39,139 nt of DNA from CAJWPI01 sp964571215 (GTDB lineage: Bacteria > Pseudomonadota > Gammaproteobacteria > Magnimaribacterales > Magnimaribacteraceae), in the NCBI GenBank assembly GCA_964571215.1, contig CAZMZZ010000009.1, positions 1 through 39,139 of the forward strand. The letters are read 5' to 3'. The notes under the pieces are model-generated. The model had not been told where the DNA came from and searched no databases. It worked only from the letters and a program-made list of their open reading frames with translations. Each line of letters begins with the position of its first letter. Within the stretch, counting starts at the first letter, position 1. A program made the translations under genes and the position numbers. Of the stretch, positions 32,423 through 39,139 are shown one piece after another.

Positions 32423-34279
32423 GTGAGACGTTACGGTATTTGGAAATATACTCTTATAATTTGTGTTCTTTTATTGGGCTTTATTTATGCGTTGCCTAAC
32501 TTGTATGCTCCAGATCCCTCTGTACAAGTATCTTATAATAGCAGTTCACAAGAAACCGACTCTTCTCTTCTTAGAAGAATAGATGTCTTATTAAATAATT
32601 CTAAGGAAAAGACTACTGATTACCAAATAGAACAACATCAAGATTTCGTTCTAATTAGACTCTCATCTAACGAAGAGCAGCTAAATGTTAAAAGATTGCT
32701 ATCTTCCGATTTAGGCAATGACGTAATAGTAGCGCTTAATTTAGCTCAAACAACTCCTAAATGGCTTGAAGATATAGGTGCTAGCCCAATGAAACTTGGG
32801 CTTGATTTAAGAGGAGGGGTTCATTTCTTGATGGAGGTAGATACAAATGCTGCTATTAACAACAGACAAAATGGAGTTATTCAAGATCTTAAGAGGCAGC
32901 TTAGAGAAGAGAATATAAGGTATAACTCCATCTATGTAGAGAAAGACCAGACAATCTCTTTAAAGATAACCAATCCAAAAGATTTAACTAGTGCAAATGA
33001 TTTTGTCGAGGACTCCTATCCTCAATTTCTTATTTCTGAGAATTCAGAAAATACGATGCTTTCCTTAAAACTTTTAGAGGAAGAGATAAAAAATATTGAG
33101 TCTGATGCAATTGATCAAAATCTCACTACCTTACGCAACAGAGTAAATGAGCTAGGAGTATCAGAACCAATTGTTCAAAGACAAGGGAAAAAAAGAATAT
33201 TAGTTCAGTTACCAGGAATACAAGATACTGTCGAAGCTAAAAAGATTCTAGGGAAAACAGCAACTCTTGAATTTCATCTAGAAGCCCAATTCGATACCCC
33301 TAGAACAAGAAAAACTTCTTATCCATTCAAAGATAAGACCTTAGGTAAGGCAGAACTGCAAGATCAAATTATCATAGGTGGTGATCAAGTTGCGACAGCC
33401 CAAGCTAGTTTTGATGAAAATGGTCTTCCTCAAGTAAATATAACCTTAGATGGACAGGGTGGAGCCAGAATGCACCGTTCCACCAGAGGAAATATCGGCA
33501 AAAGATTGGGAGTACTTTTCGTGGAGCAAAAAACGAGAACTATTTACACAGAGGATACAGAAGGAAACAAAATATCCACTCAAGAAACCTATGATGTAAA
33601 GGAAATTATAAGTCTTGCAACTATAAGGGCAGCCTTGGGAACTCAATTTAGAATAACAGGGCTCGACAATCCTAGAGAGTCTTCTGAACTAGCTCTTCTT
33701 CTTAGAGCTGGAGCTTTAGCAGCACCCATGAGATTTGTGGAAGAAAGAACTGTGGGACCAAGTCTTGGAAAAGAAAATATTAGGTTAGGACTATTATCTA
33801 TGCAAGTAGGAATGCTTCTCGTATTGGCTTTTATGTTATTTTATTACAGAGTCTTTGGCATTGCAGCAAGTCTAGCCTTAACAAGCAATATAATACTTTT
33901 AGTAGCTATTATGTCTGTACTTACGGCAACTCTCACTTTACCAGGAATAGCTGGAATAGTGCTTACAGTAGGTATGGCTGTCGATGCTAATGTACTTATC
34001 TTTTCAAGAATACGTGAGGAATTAAAGAAAGGAAGGAAACCATTGGATGCCATAGATAATGGCTATGATAGAGCTTTCTTAACTATTATGGATGCTAACC
34101 TAACAACTCTACTTGTAGCTTTAGTTCTTTATGCGTTAGGAACAGGACCTATAAAAGGATTTTCTATTACTCTATCTATAGGCATCTTAACTTCTATGTT
34201 CACTGCAATTATGGGAACTAGAGCTTTAATCTCATTAATTTATAGTGGTAAAAGAAGACTAGAAAAGGTTTCAATATGA
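32423..34279 (+). CDS. secD: Protein translocase subunit SecD
   Basis: 618 residues from GTG 32423. SecD with SecF pulls exported proteins across the inner membrane using the proton gradient. Membrane helix 1 is at about 9-26; the large periplasmic P1 part follows, with LGLDLRGGVHFLMEVD (about 126-141). The last five helices (about 450-610) form the RND-like domain, with the proton-path motif MAVDANVLIFSRIREE. Length matches E. coli (615). The stop overlaps the secF start by four bases. Confidence 0.96.
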   Translation: MRRYGIWKYTLIICVLLLGFIYALPNLYAPDPSVQVSYNSSSQETDSSLLRRIDVLLNNSKEKTTDYQIEQHQDFVLIRLSSNEEQLNVKRLLSSDLGNDVIVALNLAQTTPKWLEDIGASPMKLGLDLRGGVHFLMEVDTNAAINNRQNGVIQDLKRQLREENIRYNSIYVEKDQTISLKITNPKDLTSANDFVEDSYPQFLISENSENTMLSLKLLEEEIKNIESDAIDQNLTTLRNRVNELGVSEPIVQRQGKKRILVQLPGIQDTVEAKKILGKTATLEFHLEAQFDTPRTRKTSYPFKDKTLGKAELQDQIIIGGDQVATAQASFDENGLPQVNITLDGQGGARMHRSTRGNIGKRLGVLFVEQKTRTIYTEDTEGNKISTQETYDVKEIISLATIRAALGTQFRITGLDNPRESSELALLLRAGALAAPMRFVEERTVGPSLGKENIRLGLLSMQVGMLLVLAFMLFYYRVFGIAASLALTSNIILLVAIMSVLTATLTLPGIAGIVLTVGMAVDANVLIFSRIREELKKGRKPLDAIDNGYDRAFLTIMDANLTTLLVALVLYALGTGPIKGFSITLSIGILTSMFTAIMGTRALISLIYSGKRRLEKVSI

Positions 34280-35193
34280 ATACAGAAATAGATTTTATGA
34301 AATGGAGGAAGTATGCACTAATACTTTCTGTAACATTAGTTTTTTTCTCTCTAGCTTCACTTTTCATTAAACAGCTTAATTTTGGCTTAGATTTTACAGG
34401 TGGATCTCTTGTGGAGGTTCACTATAGCAAGCCCGCAAATATCTCTGAAATTAGACAGGTACTTACAGAAGCCGGTCATGAAGGAGCTCAAGTTACTAAT
34501 TTTGGTTCGGATCAGGATGTGCTTATACGTTTATCAGGTCAAGTAAACGATACTTTGGGAGCTGAGATAATTTCTATTTTAAATACTCAATTAACAGAAG
34601 GAGATTTAGATTTAAGAAGAATTGAATATGTGGGACCTCAAATTGGTAGTGAATTAAGAGACGATGGCGGTATGGCAGTGATACTTGCTCTCATCTTCAT
34701 GATGATTTACATAGCTTTTAGATTTCAATCTAAATTTGCGGTTGCAGCTGTTAGCGCTCTTGTTCACGATGTTCTGGTAGTGGTGGGGATTTTTTCCTTT
34801 TTTGAATTAGATTTTGATTTAACTGTTCTAGCTGCTATTTTGGCAGTAATAGGGTATTCATTAAATGACACTATTGTTGTTTCAGACAGAATTAGAGAAA
34901 ATTTTAGACGGAGTAAGCAACAAGATTCTCAAGAAGTTATTAATTCTTCCTTAAACCAAACCCTTGGCAGAACAGTAGTAACCTCTTTTACTACCTTATT
35001 AGTTCTATTCTGTTTGTATTTTTTTGGTGGAGAGATCATTAAAGTATTTTCTCTTGCTCTTATTGTTGGGGTTATTGTAGGTACTTATTCTTCTATTTAT
35101 ATAGCAGCAAATATTTTATTAATAATGGGTCTGACTAGTGAGCATATGTTTATTGAAGAGAAAGGAAAAGAGGATTTTGGAGGCCTTCCTTAA
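34276..35193 (+). CDS. secF: Protein translocase subunit SecF
   Basis: 305 residues. Helix 1 is near 14-31, followed by the motif NFGLDFTGGSLVEVHY, the small periplasmic domain and five C-terminal helices with IGYSLNDTIVVSDRIREN. It is the partner of SecD in the preceding gene. The 3' end overlaps the convergent suhB gene by four bases. Confidence 0.96.
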   Translation: MNTEIDFMKWRKYALILSVTLVFFSLASLFIKQLNFGLDFTGGSLVEVHYSKPANISEIRQVLTEAGHEGAQVTNFGSDQDVLIRLSGQVNDTLGAEIISILNTQLTEGDLDLRRIEYVGPQIGSELRDDGGMAVILALIFMMIYIAFRFQSKFAVAAVSALVHDVLVVVGIFSFFELDFDLTVLAAILAVIGYSLNDTIVVSDRIRENFRRSKQQDSQEVINSSLNQTLGRTVVTSFTTLLVLFCLYFFGGEIIKVFSLALIVGVIVGTYSSIYIAANILLIMGLTSEHMFIEEKGKEDFGGLP

Positions 35194-35996
35194 GTTCCAA
35201 CTGTTACGTAAGGCTTTATAGATTGGAGAGTTGGTTTAAAACATTTTTTCGAAGTGCATATAATATTCCCCCCTTCAAGATAGTCTGGTTCTCCTAAATA
35301 GTTACTCACCAAACCTCCTGCTTCCTGCACAAGTAAACCTCCTGCTGCAAGGTCCCATATTTCTAAGCCACTACCCCAAAAACCATCTAATCTACCTGCT
35401 GCAACGCTTGCCATATCTAAAGCAGCTGAGCCAGTTCTTCTAATCGTTAGACCATAAGCGTATAGAGCACGAAAAGTAGCAATATTGTCATGCTGCAATT
35501 TACCTTTATCAGTGTTGTGAGAAGAGTTGCTAAGTAAAGCTCCTTTTAAACCCTTTTGTGAACTTACCCTAAGCCTCTTGTTGTTTAAGTAAGCTCCCTT
35601 ACCCAAACTTGCGTAATACTCGTCTTGTCTAGGCACATCGATAGTAATAGCATGCAAAGTTTTACCTTTCTCTACATAAGCCATAGAGATAGCATAATAA
35701 GGAAATCCATGTATAAAGTTTGTAGTCCCATCTAAAGGATCAATTATCCAAATACTTTCAGCAGATTTACCAGAACCCTTAATTTTACCTACCTCTTCCG
35801 AGATATAAGTGTGATGAGGGTAGGTCTTTTTTAATGAGTCAATTATTATCTTTTCTACACGCTTGTCTAAGTCAGTTACATAATCAGCAGGACCCTTTTC
35901 TATTACATCAAGTTTATCGACTTCATCTGCAAATCTGAGTAGTTCCTTGCATCCTTTTCTTGCAGCTTCTAACGCTATATGAACTTTGGCTTCCAT
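35190..35996 (-). CDS. suhB: Inositol-1-monophosphatase family protein SuhB
   Basis: 268 residues of the inositol monophosphatase family. Metal-binding motifs are EE (YISEEVG), IDPLDGTTNFIHGFPYY (about 86-102) and WDLAAGGLLVQEAGG (about 219-233). In E. coli SuhB also binds NusA and joins rRNA antitermination complexes. A tight AGGAAAAAGAG ribosome-binding site precedes ATG 35996. It is divergent from trmJ, as suhB and trmJ are in E. coli. Confidence 0.93.
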   Translation of the reverse strand: MEAKVHIALEAARKGCKELLRFADEVDKLDVIEKGPADYVTDLDKRVEKIIIDSLKKTYPHHTYISEEVGKIKGSGKSAESIWIIDPLDGTTNFIHGFPYYAISMAYVEKGKTLHAITIDVPRQDEYYASLGKGAYLNNKRLRVSSQKGLKGALLSNSSHNTDKGKLQHDNIATFRALYAYGLTIRRTGSAALDMASVAAGRLDGFWGSGLEIWDLAAGGLLVQEAGGLVSNYLGEPDYLEGGNIICTSKKCFKPTLQSIKPYVTVGT

Positions 35997-36054
35997 CTCT
36001 TTTTCCTAAAAGCGCAGTATTCTAACAGAACTACCTTTTGTACCTTGGTAGAAT

Positions 36055-36822
36055 ATGTTTATGAACAGTAAGATAGATATCACTAATCTAGTAGATAAAG
36101 TAGTTCGTTTCGTCCTAGTTAGCACTTCTCATCCAGGAAATATTGGAGCTTCAGCAAGGGCGATAAAGACTATGGGTTTTAATAGAATGGATCTTATCTC
36201 ACCAAAAGACTTTCCTCATGAAACAGCTATTTATAGGTCTAAGGCAGCTAGTGATATCGTAGAAAAGGCTCAGATTCATAAGAAATTATATGATGCGATT
36301 GAAGACTGTCAGTTTGTAGTTGGTACGAGCGCTAGAAAACGCAAAGTTCCTTGGCCTCTTGTTGGTCCGCGAGAGGCTGCAGAAGAAATTATTAATCTCA
36401 GTTTGAGTGGAACAAAGAATATAGCCATAGTTTTTGGCAGGGAAGATCACGGTCTTAATAATGAAGAAATGGGACTTTGTAATCTGCATGTTGCTATACC
36501 TACCAGTGAAAAATATTCATCATTAAATCTCTCTCAAGCTGTTCAAATTTTAGCCTATGAGATAAGAACACAAGCTTTATTTAAATCAAATAAAACCTTC
36601 AAACAAGAGTGGGATGTACAGTTAGCAGATTCCGAAGAAGTAGAAAGACTAATAAATCATTTCGATGAAATCATGCAAGATGTAGATTTTTATGAACAAG
36701 AAAATCCACGAAAACTCCTAACTAGGGTTAGACGTTTTTTTAAGAGATCAAAGATGGACCACATGGAAGCTAATATTTTTAGAGGTCTTTTTTCATCTAT
36801 CCAGAAGAAAATAAAAAAATAG
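36055..36822 (+). CDS. trmJ: tRNA (cytidine/uridine-2'-O-)-methyltransferase TrmJ
   Basis: 255 residues of the SPOUT knot family. SAM-site motifs: VSTSHPGNIGASARAIKTMG (about 22-41), IAIVFGREDHGLNNEE (about 121-136) and SSLNLSQAVQILAYE (about 152-166). TrmJ 2'-O-methylates position 32 of several tRNAs. A C-terminal helical extension follows, as in the long E. coli form. Start: ATG 36055 (MFMNS) or ATG 36061 (M3). A TAGAAT hexamer at 36049-36054 directly abuts the first ATG, so if it is the -10 element, ATG 36061 would be used on a leaderless mRNA. Confidence 0.93.
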   Translation: MFMNSKIDITNLVDKVVRFVLVSTSHPGNIGASARAIKTMGFNRMDLISPKDFPHETAIYRSKAASDIVEKAQIHKKLYDAIEDCQFVVGTSARKRKVPWPLVGPREAAEEIINLSLSGTKNIAIVFGREDHGLNNEEMGLCNLHVAIPTSEKYSSLNLSQAVQILAYEIRTQALFKSNKTFKQEWDVQLADSEEVERLINHFDEIMQDVDFYEQENPRKLLTRVRRFFKRSKMDHMEANIFRGLFSSIQKKIKK

Positions 36823-36830
36823 TTCTTTAC

Positions 36831-36859
36831 TTGTAAGTGTATTACTTTACTAATACACT
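36831..36859 (+). promoter_or_regulatory. Predicted gntR-ABC promoter with YtrA-type operator
   Basis: TTGTAA (36831-36836) and TACACT (36854-36859) are 17 bases apart. Exactly between and over them lies a perfect inverted repeat, GTGTATTA (36837-36844), CTTTAC spacer, TAATACAC (36851-36858). This geometry is that of an operator blocking polymerase, and GTGTA...TACAC half-sites fit the YtrA class of GntR regulators. Transcription would start near 36866. Confidence 0.7.
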
Positions 36860-36878
36860 GGTTAAAAAGAATTCAGCT

Positions 36879-37223
36879 ATGCAGTGGACTAATGATCAAC
36901 CTATCTACCTCCAGGTAAGAGATCATGTTGTTTCTTTAATAATTGATGGTGTGTTAGATGCGGGAGATTCCATACCCTCTGTTAGACAAATGGCTGTTGA
37001 GGGAGGTGTTAATCCTTTAACAGTTTCAAAAGCCTATCAAGAGCTTGTTGACCTCAATATAGTTGAAAAAAGAAGGGGCTTAGGAATGTTTGTTACTGAG
37101 CCTGCAAAAAAACATCTTTTGAAGATCGAAAAGGATAAATTTCTTAAAGGAGATTGGCCAGCTGTTTTGAGGAAAGCTGATCAGCTAAATATTGATCTAG
37201 TTGAGTTAATTAATAAAAAATGA
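36879..37223 (+). CDS. GntR-family transcriptional regulator, YtrA subfamily
   Basis: 114 residues from ATG 36879 (MQWTNDQPIYLQVRD). A longer frame from GTG 36837 would start inside the operator and is rejected. The winged helix (about 8-75) has the GntR pattern PIYLQVRDHVVSLI...GDSIPSVRQMAVEGGVNPLTVSKAYQELVDLNIVEKRRGLGMFV. Only about 35 residues follow, too few for a ligand domain, which is the mark of the YtrA subfamily. Such regulators usually repress their own operon, which encodes an ABC transporter; that is the arrangement here, with four-base overlaps to the ATPase and onward to the permease. The inducer is unknown. Confidence 0.9.
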   Translation: MQWTNDQPIYLQVRDHVVSLIIDGVLDAGDSIPSVRQMAVEGGVNPLTVSKAYQELVDLNIVEKRRGLGMFVTEPAKKHLLKIEKDKFLKGDWPAVLRKADQLNIDLVELINKK

Positions 37224-38101
37224 GTAATAGAAAACAAGTAATAAGAGCAAGAAATATACAAAAGAAATATTCTGGTCAGTCGGCGTTATCCGGTTTTGAT
37301 TTAGAGGTATATCAAGGTCAGATTATGGGTCTTATTGGTCCAAACGGAGCAGGTAAATCAACTTTTCTTCAAGCCGTATTAGGCCTAGTAGAGACTACTG
37401 GAGAGTTAGAAGTTTTAGGATTATCTCCTAAACGTGATAGACATGAGCTATTAAAAAGAGCTTCTTCCATAACAGATGTTGCTGTAATGCCCAGATGGAT
37501 GACAGTAGGGCAGGTACTTAAGTACGTAGAGGGAGTGCATCCTCGTTTTGATATGAATAAGGCTAGAAAAATCTTATCTAATACCAACATACAGAAAGAT
37601 TCCAGAGTACGCACTCTATCAAGAGGAATGGTAGTTCAATTGCATTTATCTCTCGTCATGGCAATTGATGCTGAACTATTGGTTTTAGATGAGCCCACTC
37701 TAGGACTAGATCTTGCTTACAGAAAAGAATTCTATTCCCAGTTAATAGAGGATTATTTTGATGGCAATAAAACTATTATCATCAGTACTCATCAAGTAGA
37801 AGAAATTGAAGGCGTGCTCTCCGATGTTGTCTTTTTAAATAAAGGCAAAGCAATTATGAAAGAATCAATAGACAGTTTGAATACAAGATATTTAGAATTA
37901 AGACCGAAAGCAGAATTCTTAGAAAAAGCTAAGTCGTTAAAACCTATTTATACTAGAACTGAACTAAGTAGGCCAGTTTATTTGTATGAAGATACCGAAA
38001 TACAAAAGCTAGAGATCTTTGGTGAAGTCCACCCCCCAGCTATAGCCGATCTTTTTCTAGCCATTATGAATAAAACTAATCAAAGCGAGGAAGGTTCATG
38101 A
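37220..38101 (+). CDS. ABC transporter ATP-binding protein (YtrB-like)
   Basis: 293 residues. Walker A GPNGAGKS is at 40-47, the signature is LSRGM (133-137) in place of LSGGQ, Walker B LLVLDE is at 153-158 and the switch histidine is His191 (STHQVEE). The changed signature is usual for the ABC-2 exporter ATPases found next to YtrA regulators. The C-terminal 80 residues are a family-type extension. The ATPase should pair with the permease of the next gene. Substrate is not evident; relatives respond to cell-envelope antibiotics or export unknown compounds. Confidence 0.92.
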   Translation: MSNRKQVIRARNIQKKYSGQSALSGFDLEVYQGQIMGLIGPNGAGKSTFLQAVLGLVETTGELEVLGLSPKRDRHELLKRASSITDVAVMPRWMTVGQVLKYVEGVHPRFDMNKARKILSNTNIQKDSRVRTLSRGMVVQLHLSLVMAIDAELLVLDEPTLGLDLAYRKEFYSQLIEDYFDGNKTIIISTHQVEEIEGVLSDVVFLNKGKAIMKESIDSLNTRYLELRPKAEFLEKAKSLKPIYTRTELSRPVYLYEDTEIQKLEIFGEVHPPAIADLFLAIMNKTNQSEEGS

Positions 38102-39012
38102 ATGCCCTTAAAGCCATAATAGTAAGGGAAATCCAAGAGCACAAATGGGGCTTTGTTTATCTCCCTTGGATAGTTGCAACCTTCATGTCTCTAGTGGTCG
38201 TTTTGGTTTACTTAGGATTAACTGAAGTTAATACGGAGAATTTTAAATTTTCTACAGAAATATATTCAAATCCAGATGTAGCTCAAGCAATGAAAGATTC
38301 AACTTTAGAACAACGAAGTGAAGTAATAAGGACAGGCTTGCAAGTTTTGGGTACACCTTTAGTTATAGCCCTTGGCTTCGCTATCTTGGCGTTTAGTCTT
38401 TCAACATTCTTCGATGAACGAAAAGACAAAAGCATTATCTTTTGGCGATCATTACCAGTATCCGATACTTTTACAGTTTTATCTAAGTTGCTAGTGGCAA
38501 CTATAATAGCGCCATTGTTGGCGGTTCCCCCTCTTTTAGTCTTGCATCTGATTTCTGTATCAGTTGGCTCAATATTTTTTGTTGTTGCAGATATAGTACC
38601 TTTTTTCTGGGCATGGGAAGCCTATCCTTTCTCTGATTGGATTAGGGTTATCTTAAGCTTATGGATGCAAAGTCTTTGGTCTCTTCCAATTATCACTTGG
38701 ATAATGTTAACAGGTGCTTATTCTCGGAAGCCAGTTATAGGAGCAATTTTACCACCCGTAGTTATAAGTTTAAGTGAACAAGTAGCTTTTTCTTCGAGTA
38801 CCTTTTTTGATTCTGTAATGCAAAGAGTACAACCTTGGTCGAGATCTGAATCTTTTCCAATTGAATACGAAGGTCTTAGAGTTTCTGAGATTGCTGATAT
38901 TCCTCTATTATTTAGCTTAAATGAATTCTGGATCGGCATTGTTGTAAGTCTTATTTTTATAGCTTTGACCATCTATTTTAGGAGTAGGAGCGATTATTCT
39001 TCGGTAGAATAA
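38098..39012 (+). CDS. ABC-2 type transporter permease
   Basis: 304 residues, with about six hydrophobic segments at roughly 20-42, 85-104, 122-146, 155-175, 185-206 and 272-292. The EREDHKWGF-like start (here VREIQEHKWGFVYLPW), the FFDERKDKSIIFWRSLPVSD cytoplasmic loop and the alternate helices match ABC-2 exporters of the YtrC/YtrD kind. It forms a half or full transporter with the ATPase encoded four bases upstream. There is no periplasmic binding protein, so export and not import is likely. Confidence 0.85.
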   Translation: MNALKAIIVREIQEHKWGFVYLPWIVATFMSLVVVLVYLGLTEVNTENFKFSTEIYSNPDVAQAMKDSTLEQRSEVIRTGLQVLGTPLVIALGFAILAFSLSTFFDERKDKSIIFWRSLPVSDTFTVLSKLLVATIIAPLLAVPPLLVLHLISVSVGSIFFVVADIVPFFWAWEAYPFSDWIRVILSLWMQSLWSLPIITWIMLTGAYSRKPVIGAILPPVVISLSEQVAFSSSTFFDSVMQRVQPWSRSESFPIEYEGLRVSEIADIPLLFSLNEFWIGIVVSLIFIALTIYFRSRSDYSSVE

Positions 39013-39016
39013 GAGT

Positions 39017-39045
39017 TTGACCTATTATCACTTGCTTTCTACAAT
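39017..39045 (+). promoter_or_regulatory. Predicted tRNA-Glu promoter
   Basis: TTGACC (39017-39022), 17 bases, TACAAT (39040-39045): five of six consensus bases at each element. It is followed by GCTCG, a G+C-rich discriminator of the kind seen in stringently controlled stable-RNA promoters. Transcription would start near 39052, ten bases before the tRNA. Confidence 0.7.
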
Positions 39046-39061
39046 GCTCGACCGAAGTAGT

Positions 39062-39139
39062 GTCCCCTTCGTCTAGTCTGGTCCAGGACACCAGGTTTTC
39101 ATCCTGGCAACAGGGGTTCGAATCCCCTAGGGGACGCCA
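39062..39139 (+). tRNA. tRNA-Glu (anticodon TTC)
   Basis: 78 bases ending exactly at the window edge with encoded CCA. Acceptor GTCCCCT pairs with AGGGGAC; the anticodon stem CCAGG/CCTGG surrounds loop TTTTCAT with TTC at 39098-39100; T-arm is GGGG-TTCGAAT-CCCC within a longer stem. The acceptor and T-arm are the same as in E. coli tRNA-Glu, while the D-loop is two bases longer. Further stable-RNA genes may follow beyond the window. Confidence 0.97.

Noticed and set aside
36031..36051. CTACC...GGTAG inverted repeat between suhB and trmJ
   Set aside because: Only five pairs around an 11-base centre; too weak to call as an operator or terminator.
36837..36878. GTG at 36837 as the start of the GntR regulator
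   Set aside because: The codon is the first base of a perfect operator palindrome inside the promoter; the GntR domain begins at ATG 36879.
1..39139. CRISPR arrays, insertion sequences, prophage, attachment sites, riboswitches
   Set aside because: No direct-repeat array, transposase, integrase or recognisable riboswitch core was seen; composition and gene content are uniform core genome throughout. The two tRNA genes show no flanking integrase or repeated 3' end.

Overview
This 39.1 kb window is a dense, AT-rich (roughly one third G+C by eye) bacterial chromosome segment made almost entirely of housekeeping genes. Gene content and order are gammaproteobacterial: rpoE-rseA-degP-lepA-lepB-rnc-era-recO-acpS, queA-tgt-yajC-secD-secF, the ygfZ/sdhE pair, RsmJ, TrmJ, SuhB and a PlsB-type acyltransferase. 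Very short or overlapping gene junctions, frequent GTG/TTG starts, low G+C and missing optional genes (no rseB, no pdxJ in their usual places) suggest a streamlined, probably marine, gammaproteobacterium (SAR86-like would fit; this is inference, not a placement). I see no insertion sequence, prophage, CRISPR array or obvious foreign island.

Layout. 1-2290: a cut minus-strand gene, a GIY-YIG protein, a secreted DUF6491-like protein, an unlisted 53-residue two-helix membrane protein and a secreted MsrA-thioredoxin-MsrB fusion. 2290-8143 (minus): nrdA-nrdB-GDPD-rhodanese-GST, led by a promoter with two NrdR boxes and DnaA boxes. 8350-13078: glpK, argF, serA and an Old Yellow Enzyme homologue in alternating orientation with overlapping convergent ends. 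13079-13388 is the only long gap; it holds a tight cluster of DnaA boxes just before ung. 14105-16185: ygfZ, sdhE and glk. 16222-24509: the sigma-E operon (with a recognisable sigma-E promoter) followed by lepA-lepB-rnc-era-recO-acpS. 24506-27369: adk-tsaB-uppP-rsmJ, tightly coupled. 27362-29785: plsB (minus). 29856-35193: tRNA-Leu(CAA), then queA-tgt-yajC-secDF. 35190-36822: suhB (minus) and trmJ. 36879-39012: a YtrA-type GntR regulator with its own palindromic operator, an ABC ATPase and its permease. The window ends on tRNA-Glu(TTC) with a strong promoter.

How it works together. Several genes meet in glycerol-3-phosphate metabolism (a GDPD releases it, GlpK makes it, PlsB consumes it). The nrd region links dNTP supply to NrdR and DnaA. 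The sigma-E block ties envelope stress to periplasmic proteolysis, signal peptidase and Sec export. queA-tgt, rsmJ, trmJ, tsaB, ygfZ and rnc form a rich RNA-maturation set.

The most interesting signals are regulatory: (1) paired NrdR boxes laid over a good promoter, (2) DnaA-box clusters at nrdA/glpK and at ung, (3) a perfect operator filling the spacer of the gntR promoter, (4) a recurring pattern of -10 elements only 7-20 bases before the start codon, implying leaderless or near-leaderless mRNAs for operon-leading genes, and (5) the MsrA-Trx-MsrB fusion with altered cysteines. I did not find a convincing wholly new multi-gene system.
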